From assembly GCA_009760855.2 (NCBI GenBank), contig WPIO01000162.1:186001-250000 (forward strand): DNA of 64,000 nucleotides, read 5' to 3'. The notes beneath the pieces are model-generated. The model searched no databases and had not been told where the DNA came from. It saw only the letters and a list, made by a program, of their open reading frames with translations. This DNA is from Cristatella mucedo. Lineage: Eukaryota > Bryozoa > Phylactolaemata > Cristatellidae. Position numbers and translations under genes: made by a program. Positions 55,306-64,000 of this stretch are shown here, piece after piece (the first letter of the stretch is position 1; every line of letters begins with the position of its first letter).

Positions 55306-57960
55306 TGATCTAGTCATTCTGTTGACTTATCTTTCTCCTCCCACCCCTGCAGTCATGGTTTTTATAATCAGCCCCTGCATCACCATCAGCCTGGTGCTGA
55401 TGGCGATTGCTCAGCTGCTGCTTTTGTGTCAGCATGGCAATAGCATACCTGTGTAGGCCAGAAGAATTGAGTTTGGATCCGTGTGGTGCTCAAAGGTTGA
55501 AAGCTCAATGCTCTGCAGCACGTGCCAACAGCAAACCAAGCCACGAACCTTTCCACATAATATAATGACACACTACGTGAACGTTGCTACTTACAGTGGT
55601 CACAGGTAACTCTACCAGTCGTATGAGCTGAAAAAAATTAGCATGTCAATGCTCACGGCTGCCAGCAGTCGAGTAGAAGGATAATACTGATGGGGTTGGC
55701 AGAGTGGATATTCCCATATGCCTCTGCCCAATAAGGGATTAGGCCTGGCTGCAAAGGAGCCGCCCACTGGGCAGGTAGAAGTCTTGAGTGGCAGGAGCTA
55801 ATTAATGCTTTGGCGAGGTCAAGCCCTCACCAGTGCCACTGAGCTCTGATTGGCCAGCGTTCCGGCTGCTAGCTTCAGCCTCAGCTAATTCTCACCCGTC
55901 AGCGATTTCTGCTGTCGCTGTAGGTCGAATCAGCCAGCAAGCTCATTTGAACCGGTTTTTAACAATTCAGCTTGAGCCAGCCGTGCTCTGCCTTCCAGGC
56001 CAGCGACTGCACCCACCAAGGTCCCCCAAAACTTGGCTGGTCTTACGTCCACATTAGTATGCAGGAAGGCATCTACTCGAGCCTCAGCTCTGAGTCAAGC
56101 AACCAGCTTATGCCTTTCTCAGTGGCATCGGTCATCGGAACGAGCTAGTAGCTCGTATTAAGCACTTGTGCCATCTATTCGACCACTGTAATGAGCTCCG
56201 AAAATATTCGTAGTCTTATCGTGGTCTTCCAGCTGAGCTGCAGTCGATCTTATGTTTTTGGTCGTGCTGGGTCTGCTTGCCCCGACCCTTCTTATTGCAA
56301 CAGATTATCAAATGTGGGCTACCTTGCCTAAGCCAAGAACTGGTCTGCACTCAGATTCGCTTGAGCTGAGCAAAGTTGGGTGCAATGGCGACATGATTCT
56401 CATAATTGCCTTTGTGCCTGCACTATAGCAGTTTTTTTTACAAATAAAAGAAATAATTGAAAGTCTTATGGCCATCTAGTCGATTATAGTTGTTTTTAAA
56501 AGGAGTATTTTAAAATACATGAGAAGTCTACCCACCACTAGCGCCACCCGACAATATTGAAGCCGTGGCGAGCTGAAAGTCAGGCTTTTGCCAGGCTTTA
56601 GAGTGCAGTCCTTAAGCAGGTCAATTTCTCTCGAAAGAGCAAGTCTGCACTCCCATCAGTCCTGGCCTGATGCTTTGGGCTCGGTTGTAGGCCACGAACT
56701 CATTCTCAGGCAGCTCTGGGATCTGTCGGCCGTGCAATTTGATGGAAGCAGGCACGGCATCCACACCTCGGCTGGTGATCGTGCAGCACTTATCCAGCCG
56801 GAACTGACTTACCTGCTCGAGGCTGTCCTCCATGCCATCAACCAAAGTTCTTTTCTGAGGCAGCAGCACCCCCAGCTGCCCCAATTTTTCACAGCCTTTT
56901 CGGCACCCTAAAACAGCTTCGAAAGCTTGGGCAAAAGCATGTTGGTGCAAAAGTTACTGGCATGCTGGGTTCGCCTATATGTTGTTCAACTTAAAAGTAC
57001 ATCAGCATTGCCAAAGTACAACCAACTATATTCTGCAATGATTGTTGTGCTTTGGCTGCTGAAATTCGCACGAAGAAGCTGCTCTGTTTTGCTGTCTGTT
57101 CTTGTTGCATAATCATAACCTGTGAGGCCGTGGCATCCATTCAAGTGGACAAGCATCACGAGCTCGAAGTTTCAGTGCGAGATATCGACTGGTTTTGAGG
57201 AAGGACCACGCCGGTCGCCCCATCGATGACATTTGCCTGCACTTCAGCGATGCCTTGCCTTTGCAAAAGACAATTTTCAGAATCCATATTCACAAGAAAG
57301 GCCCTGCTCCGGGAGCTCCTGCTGGGCAGCATGGCCGTTTGCCTCAGACGCTTTTCTGGCGGCTGGGGCCGGCTCTAGCTCCAGCAAAAAGAGCCTCGTT
57401 CTTGTCCCGAAGTCTCTGTCCTTCCCCGGAAGTGAGGCCAGCTGCTGCCTTTTCTCCTCGGAGGCATGACTGCATGCCATGTGGTTAGTCTCTGCCGGTT
57501 GGTGTTGCAAGCCCCAAAATGGCTCGGCACGATGCCATGCCGGATATCCGGCCTCGTTAAGCTTCTTGCCTCACATTTACAGAGCTTCCATGTACTGACT
57601 GGGAAGAGCAGAGGTGTCAAGAGTGGTGGCAACGGCCAGGAAGAACGTCGCCAAAACAACGCCATCGCTTGCGCCATGTTTCCCCTCTGTACTGCCCTGC
57701 TTGTCGGCCGCTTCAGACTATGCCCTGCTTCGCCTTTCGCAAATGATTGCCAAACAACGAAGCCAGCTTGGTAACCCTCAACATCACAACAGGCCAGTAG
57801 ACTACTTTTGGTTGGCAATGTCTGGTTTTTATCGCTTGTCCAGCTCATCCGGGGCCCAGGGCTGCCAGCCGCAGTGATTGGAGGCCTGCGAGTTGAGAGC
57901 CTCCTCCTTGAGCTCAAGCTTGTGCACTAGATACTCCGAATAAAGTCTTATTCAGCCTGA
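55306..57960. other. Unassigned 2.65 kb of higher-GC DNA
   Basis: Long open frames exist on both strands (for example 57375-57917 minus, 56588-56911 plus, 56621-56950 minus). They overlap each other and show no known motif. The base composition differs from the AT-rich left half. It ends near repeats of a TTATTC[AG]GGATTT unit at about 57975-58025. It may be an unknown non-autonomous element or unspliced gene DNA. Confidence 0.3.
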
Positions 57961-58149
57961 AGGCTGGTCTTTGTTATTCGGGATTTTAAGGATTTCAATA
58001 TTCAGGATTTTGTTATTCAGGATTTCCTAAATTTCAGTGGTAACTTGTATGTATGCAGATATGCTACTTGATCGGGTTCCAGTGCTGGTCGGCATGGAGT
58101 GGTAGAACGTGGCTACTGACGACTACTCAGGCTCTGCTGAAGCTCACCA

Positions 58150-58325
58150 CAGCCAACCCTAAGTGCAGATGGCTGACACTGTGCATGTCACCCCTTACCA
58201 TTTTATTCTTGTTTATCGAGCAGGCTACTACTAACCGTCCGATCGTGTTTCCCTTGCAGAAACTATATAGCACCTAGAGAGAGATTGGTTCTGAGGGTGC
58301 TTAATCAAATTGCTTATTATTGTTT
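58150..58325 (+). mobile_element. Family-1 LINE tail, plus
   Basis: GCTGACACTGTGCATGTCAC at 58170, then CACCTAGAGAGAGATTGGTT and TTATTATTG. Confidence 0.65.
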
Positions 58326-58334
58326 CTATTAAGA

Positions 58335-59130
58335 TTTACGAGGCCAGTATACCACCAAGCAGTGGGTTACGCTAGTTGGTCGAGGCCAGAAGTACGAGTG
58401 GACCTATTTGAATGTAGTTTACCTGTATATGCAAGCCCGAATTTCAGCATGTATTATAGCCAGTAGACAGACTTGATCATAGAGCTGATGTGGTCATCTT
58501 GTGAAAGGTCTCTGGATCAGAAAACAGACTTACTAGCAAATGCACATAAAGATATGCTTGCAAAGCCGATGTGCAACGTTAGGCTTTCTAATTTTCGAGA
58601 CACTTTGTTTGCTAGTAGTCAGTAAGTTGGCTTCAGTGTCGATATATTTGTAAACGTTTCCTGCCGTCCATGTGGGGATGTCAGAAATATGTGCAACAAG
58701 GGATTTAAGAGGACTCGACATGCTGGGGGTTGAAGGAATCGAAGCACTGCTAGTACTGGCAGTCATATGCATATAATCGGAAGCCTAGATTTTACATGGC
58801 AATCATCAGCCAGATTCATTGACTATGAAGATATGCAGATAGAGTACAAAACCGGTACTTACTCCGTACTTAAGAAGCTTGTCGAATGATTTTTTGAGTC
58901 TGTTCAGTCGAATGTCATTGTCTTTAGTAGCCCACTGTGATCAGATCTTAAACAAGGGCCACACCAATGATGCCCTGACCAGAAATTGGGCACACTAGAA
59001 GGACGTTTTGATCATTAACATCCAGCACTACCGAAAGATAGAGCAGAAAAAGCAGAGAATTTATTTACTCGAAAATTGCAACACCTGAAGCAATGCTGAC
59101 TTTGTGCAGTGATTCAATATCCTGGGTCCT
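58335..59130 (-). mobile_element. Family-1 LINE RT region, minus, decayed
   Basis: The order matches other minus copies: a VTH-like segment at 58360-58430, the N-terminal RT core near 58770-58870 and upstream parts to 59130. No long frame remains. Confidence 0.55.
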
Positions 59131-60065
59131 AAGGTTGTGTGGTGATTCTCGATGCACAGGTAGGGCACCCACTGTAGAACGAAGGCGTTTTGTTCGTGGT
59201 CAAATATGCACAATTTACTAAGAGTAGAAGTCGTTAGCTAACAACTGAAGGAGAATGCTGATCTCTAGTGTGCGATATTTGTTGTGGAGTCATTCGCGAG
59301 ATGCACGAGGAAAATGAGCGGTGCTGTGGATGATGTTTCCAACTGCAGGTAATAGCAATATGTTTATGCATTACTAGATGAGTAGCACGATCTAGAGGTA
59401 GCAGCCCGGAGGGAAAGTTAGCGACGTAAAATTTGGCAACTGAGTCTTGAAGCCTGCTGGCGCCAACCTAGGAGGGGCGTTGCAAACGTCCACTAGCTTA
59501 CCATTCGTGGCTACCGGAGTCAGGCTTGAACAGGCGTGCGAGCAAACGCAAGCAAGACAAGCGACAAAAAGGTTAGTATTACGGCTGACTGGCATGCACG
59601 CACTGAATCCTTGACTGGCCAGCCTGACAAACAACTGCTCGAGACCGTTGCAGAGTTACACCAACGAAAGCGAGCACCCGCCTGGATGAAGCCGTGCTGC
59701 CTCAGCTCTCCAAAACTGCTCTACGAGCCGTCCTCGCTGCTATGGCCCGATCGATCTGTGGAAATGCTGCCGGTCTACCGGTCACAAGCTGTAGGCCGTG
59801 GACTGAAACCGGATGTCGGTAGTACTGTAGTTCCGATGTAGTTCTTTAGCCAAGGCCGTGCCAGCAGCATGACGAGAGGCTGCACCCTCGTGCGACCGCT
59901 GTCTTTGCGATTGAGCAAGTCGTGACGCAGTGTAGATGCTCAGTGATAGGGACCGAGAGCTATTGGAAAAATAAGCGGTAGTGACTAATGTAGTTTGACA
60001 TTCTCTAAGCGGAAGGTACGCGATATCACAGAGGATACCGAAGCGGGCACAAAGACGTTTATCCC
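59131..60065. other. Unassigned stretch
   Basis: No gene or known repeat seen. Overlapping frames of about 80-100 codons on both strands carry no motif. Confidence 0.3.
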
Positions 60066-60069
60066 TCGG

Positions 60070-60235
60070 TGAGCGGCAATGGCTCACTGGGTAAAGCGGT
60101 TGCTTTTCACGACCTCAGCCCCGAGGTCGTGTGTTCGAATCCTGGCGAGTGTCGGCGATCCTTAATCGCCACTACAAGCGGTGGTGATAGCCGTAAAAGC
60201 TCTTCCGTTGCTATGCAAAAAGAGGCTGTTAAATC
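60070..60235 (+). mobile_element. SINE-2, tRNA-derived
   Basis: A-box TGGCTCACTGGGTAAAGCGG, B-box GTGTTCGAATCCTGG, then GTGGTGATAGCCGTAAAAGC and TTGCTATGCAAAAAGAGGCT as in 17285-17450. Confidence 0.8.
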
Positions 60236-60979
60236 AGCTAGTACTTTTTTTTTCATCCACGTGGACGCCGCAGCGGCCAGCTAGTAGACGACTGGCCGCC
60301 CGTTGTCCTTGACCTAACTCCCCGGGCATTTGCCACCCGTTACTTATATACCACTGCCATAAATCGCAATAGCCCATAGCCCTACGACAGTGTCTTAATC
60401 TCAAATTAGCCACAACTAACGGACTTACCGGACCACCACCACGAAGTAGCGAACCACGAACGCCCAATGAGTGACAATGTTTTGCTTGAGAGAAACCTAG
60501 CTCTACGGTTCGCTTAAATTACATTTCGTAATTCATTAGGTCAGGCCTGCGAAAATTATAGCAACGTAATTATAACAAAATAGAAATAATAATAATAAAT
60601 AAAATATAAATAAATTACAAAAACTATAACAACGCAAGCCATTAATGAACCCAAAACCGTCAACAACGCGTGGTCTAAAGGCACGATCAAAGACAAACCT
60701 CTAAGCTAAGATGAAGCGAATAAGAGTGCAGCAGTTGACTGGAGAGCAGCTAAATCCTGCTAATGAACATTGAAAGCTTGCATAACTATTTACCAGCAAG
60801 TTTCTTCAAGAGCTCGCTCGAGACAGCAACAAGAGTTGTGACTGACCAGCCAAAGACGAATGTACCGGGCCCGCGGTGCTCTCGTGACGACGGTCGAAGG
60901 GTTAAGAGAGAGCACTTAGACACCAATCGGCGCAGCTTTGAAGAAACCAGCCAGCGGAGACCGTAACCAGCCGTAACCG
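60236..60979. other. Unassigned stretch
   Basis: No gene recognised. An A-rich AATAATAATAAATAAAATAT run lies at 60580-60610. Confidence 0.3.
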
Positions 60980-63060
60980 CCAGCCGCTAACCGCAAGCTC
61001 ACTCGGGCAGCGGAGACGGCTGGCCGCCGCCGTACCAGCGCTGCCGCGGCTCCAGGCGGCCGCACGAGCGGCCAGTCGCACTCGACTCTGTCTCCGCCAG
61101 CTGACAGGTCGGCCGCTGCGGCCAGGGCAGCCGGTCGCGGCTTGGCGCCACCTCCGCCGCCGCAGACAAAAGCTCGGCGGCGGCCGGTCGTGGCGCCGCT
61201 GCCGCTCCGTCGGTCGGCGCCTGGAAGACAGGGCAGGCAGTCGGGCCAAACCAGCGCCGCCGACGCGCTTTGTCAGAGCACGCGGCAACCGGCGACGGTC
61301 CGACGTAAGCAGCCGGCACCGCGTCCCTCTGACGCCGATCGGCCGTCCAGCAGCGGTCTTCCTCGTCCTCCTCCGACGTTAACAGAAGCGTCGCCAGCGC
61401 ACTCGGGGTGGCGGCGGCGTCGCTGCGACGCCGGCCGGTAGCGCCGCGCTCTTCGCGGCCAATCGAAAGCCCCGCCCTGTCGCGCCGCTTCGTCCTTGTC
61501 CCACGCCGCGGTGAACAAGTTGCGGCGAACAAGTCGTGGCGCGGGCCGCTAGACTAACGCACCCCGCCGCCGCCTCCGGCGACCGCTCGAGCCGATGCGG
61601 AGCGCGCCTCCCGAACTCAGTCGAGGTCTTTGCGCGAGCTCCGCCTCTGGCCTCGCTCTGCCGCCCGCCCGTCAGAGGAGCCGGGCGAGCGGCGCTTCCG
61701 GGCGCCTCGGGCGACTCCGCGTCGCGGCTGGCGACCAGCGCTCCCCCTGTGGCATTCTTTCCGTCGGCGGCGGCGCCGCCGCCGACTCCGCAGGCGATAG
61801 AGGTGCGTCCGCGCTCATCCGCTATCGCCGCTCGAGGGCTGCCGTACGCCGCGGCGAGAAGACAGCGCTCGAGGCCCCACAGAGGACCGTCGGAGCGCAC
61901 CGCCATTCTCACGAAGTCGCCTCCGGGCTCTGACTGGTGGCGCCGTTCGCGGCCGAGATTTGCTGGTTCGCCTGGAGCCTAAAATGCACGATAGGATAAA
62001 TGCCGACTCGACCGAAGTGAACCGGTAGCCGAGAACAGCGTTCGGAGCCAATAGCGCTGTAGCAGCTACCTGAGACATGCCAACAGACGCGCGTCATTTC
62101 TGTCCTGGGCCTAACACGGACTGCGGCAGTTAACGCAGCGCCGGTACGCACGAGGACTACTATCTATCGCCGAGCTAGTTTGGCCCAGTGGTTAAGGTGC
62201 TCGCCCCGACCAGGGTCTGGACGAGGTCAAGGGCTCGAGCCCTCTGCCATAAGTGAAGCGCCTGAATAGAGATTGAGTTCTCTTAGGGTGCTATAGAAAT
62301 GCATAATATTATCTATTATCGACAAGAGAAGTCCTTACGATCAATTTTTATAGTGTCATTAGAAGTACCAGATTTAAATCCGGTTGCTTGGCACCTCGCT
62401 CAATGAGAGGCCGGAGCCGCGGGTGCACGGCTACGAACACGGTAGACAGACACCTTTCTTCGACGTGTACGTAAAAGCACGCAAGAAGACGATCATAGCT
62501 ACCAGGATTTCTTCGATGCTAGCGAGCACGTAATCATGCGCAGTCTGTCAGTGAACGCTGGCTCGCAGGAGAGAAAAAAGCAAAATATTTCATTCGGGCG
62601 GAAGGAATGCTGAGCGGATCGGGCTCGTCATCCTCTGACATTAACGAGGCGCAAGGTCAAAATCGCGTTCGCGCCTCACCTCAGCTCCAGCCAGGCACGC
62701 TTCGCTCACCGACCGCTCTGCCGTCGACTTGTGCGACAAGCTCGGACGTCTCTCCACCCTGTACCCGCTCACTTTCAACTGCTTCCAGTTGCCCGCTCGG
62801 AAGAGTCCGGAGGCGGCGGTGGCGTTCCGCCAGCGGCAGGTGCTGACGGTTCGGTCCCGAACCGGTTGCTCGGCATCCGTCCGCTTTGGCGGGCATTCGG
62901 CAGCGCCGACGTAGCGCAGCTGTGCGTCAGTGCTGACGTCGTTCGACGGCCGAGCCGCTGCGGCGGCCGTGACGGCGCGCTCGCCGTTGAGCTGACTCCT
63001 TAGCGTAGGCGCGCGCCGATGCCGGTGCTAGAGACGCCTGCGCCTCAAAATCGTTGCCGG
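60980..63060. other. GC-rich, CpG-rich block
   Basis: By eye this 2 kb is dominated by GCC/CGG strings and dense CpG, most strongly at 61000-61900. The GC content keeps frames open on both strands (61379-61912 minus, 61536-61982 plus), all overlapping, so none is credible as a gene. It may be a CpG-island promoter with a first exon, or an unrelated GC-rich repeat. Confidence 0.45.
62173..62312 (+). mobile_element. SINE-1, tRNA head fused to a LINE 3' tail
   Basis: A-box TTTGGCCCAGTGGTTAAGGT, B-box AAGGGCTCGAGCCCTC, then AAGCGCCTGAATAGAGATTG and AGTTCTCTTAGGGTGCTATA, ending ATAATATTAT. The second half equals the family-1 LINE terminal block. A second copy is at 38470-38612 on the minus strand. 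Confidence 0.8.
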
Positions 63061-63109
63061 CGCTGGAGCAGGGCTGGATGCTTGAGTATGTGCCTGGGCA
63101 TCTCTCTGG

Positions 63110-63212
63110 GTTTACAGTGGCGACATAGGATCGCCGACCACAGGATTCGAACCCACGACCTTGGGGCCGAGGTCGTGAAAAGCAACCGCCTTACCTAGTA
63201 AGACCCTACGGA
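63110..63212 (-). mobile_element. SINE-2 head, minus
   Basis: The minus strand reads ACTAGGTAAGGCGGTTGCTT, then GTCGTGGGTTCGAATCCTGT, the same head as the copy at 60070. The body after the head is missing. Confidence 0.75.
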
Positions 63213-64000
63213 CTTTGCATCCTCATTCGGCACCGCGTCAGCCTCCACTTTTGATGGTTGCCCCCCCCCCCCCCGATTCGGCATCTTCGTCGCTGTCGTC
63301 CTGGACGTATTTTTTGTCGCCATTTTACGATAGCCAAGCAACGCTTGAAACCTGTCACCAAAAAGTTCATCTATTTACCAATACATCTACGCATATACAA
63401 CACATCTATAGACAAATGCGCTCATGTACAGCTACATCTACATACAATTACATCTATATGCGTACCCTCCCGCGATGGCTTTAGCTAAAGGTGTATGAAT
63501 AAGTACTCCTAATCGAGCACATGTTTAATACCTTGCACACAAGCTTCAGGATGAAGTCACCTGCACATCTTCTGCCGTCAGCTTGGTAGTCTGCGGGTAA
63601 ACTTACTTACCCGAAGACTTTGTTCTCTACATTGCCAGGTCAGTGATCGCTAACAACGAGGCTAACTGCAACATCAACTGGACGACTGCAGGCCTCGTTA
63701 TGCAAAGCACGCTTGGAAATTTGCTAATGGCTTATTTTTAGACATTTCGTAGGTAAGTGCCATGAACAATAATTTGCCAAATCGGAACAAGTGATCTTCA
63801 AGAAATGCAAAAACATAAAACCCGCGCTGCAATGACAGTGTAACTAATATTTTTACTTCATCCATATGCATATCTCAGCAGGTGACTTGAGTGCATCGGG
63901 TAACTTGACTACAAAGATGGCAGGTAAACCAGAGTTCACTCGCAATATTCTCGATACAAATAATTAGAAATATTTGTGGCACATTTGCAATTACATATGG
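63213..64000. other. Unassigned stretch at the right edge
   Basis: A 14-base C run lies at about 63261. No gene was recognised. Confidence 0.35.

Noticed and set aside
57375-57917. 180-codon minus-strand ORF
   Set aside because: It overlaps other frames on the plus strand, with no motif and no splice or start context.
60070-60140. tRNA gene
   Set aside because: A and B boxes are present, but the cloverleaf pairing is not evident and the same head recurs with a SINE body.
60999-61982. Long overlapping ORFs of 99-177 codons on both strands
   Set aside because: High GC removes stop codons. The frames overlap in opposite senses, are rich in R, A, G and P, and show no motif.
63258-63275. Poly-C runs here and at about 37967, 46453 and 54327 as signals
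   Set aside because: Simple homopolymers, possibly sequencing or assembly noise. No consistent context.

Overview
The window reads as non-coding, repeat-dominated DNA of an invertebrate metazoan. The evidence is GT-AG flanked exons, many 5'-truncated non-LTR retrotransposons (LINEs), tRNA-headed SINEs, palindromic MITE-like elements, a solo LTR and one decayed virus-like or Polinton-like DNA polymerase element. Most of the window is AT-rich by eye. The species cannot be named from sequence alone. No intact long host gene is visible and there is no bacterial-type operon.

Layout. (1) 0.9-44 kb: a series of homologous units on the + strand. Each unit carries a small exon A (53-62 nt) followed 1.4-3.3 kb later by a small exon B (82-91 nt). 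All have AG/GT borders and compatible phases, so A-B-A-B splicing stays in frame. They encode short acidic modules of 46-50 residues ending in two tyrosine motifs (YLTL-like, then YES[VI]). Exon pairs occur near 3.3/4.9, 8.0/9.6, 18.4/19.8, 22.4/25.6 and 30.1/33.4 kb. There is an extra A at 17.6 kb and a dead B at 44.0 kb. The first two units are an obvious head-to-tail duplication of about 4.1 kb (908-5039 and 5040-9801). (2) The same 45 kb is littered with two LINE families, both Jockey-superfamily (CR1/L2/Rex1-like) by RT sequence. Family 1 has an (ATT)n tail after a conserved 3' block. Family 2 has a (CATTA)n tail and one nearly full-length copy at 39.2-42.8 kb. (3) 46.85-55.3 kb: an AT-rich island bounded by two 179-bp near-palindromes in inverted orientation. 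It contains a frameshifted protein-primed type-B DNA polymerase relic (47.5-51.1 kb) and then a compact run of small ORFs. Most of these ORFs are preceded by a shared TATATAG[GA]AAATG-like start motif, and one is on the opposite strand. (4) 53.7-54.8 kb: a 60-bp-period array of 26-nt hairpins with compensatory stem changes, split by a 742-bp solo LTR. (5) 55.3-64 kb: unassigned DNA, LINE and SINE copies, and a CpG-rich GC-rich block at about 61-63 kb.

How the parts relate. The exon modules probably belong to one gene with repeated tail exons or to a tandem gene family, possibly the cytoplasmic tails of receptors; this is inference. Retroelements landed in and between units after duplication. 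The SINEs at 38.5 and 62.2 kb carry the 3' end of family-1 LINEs, so they were probably mobilised by that LINE. The polymerase relic and its small genes form an independent viral-type cassette.
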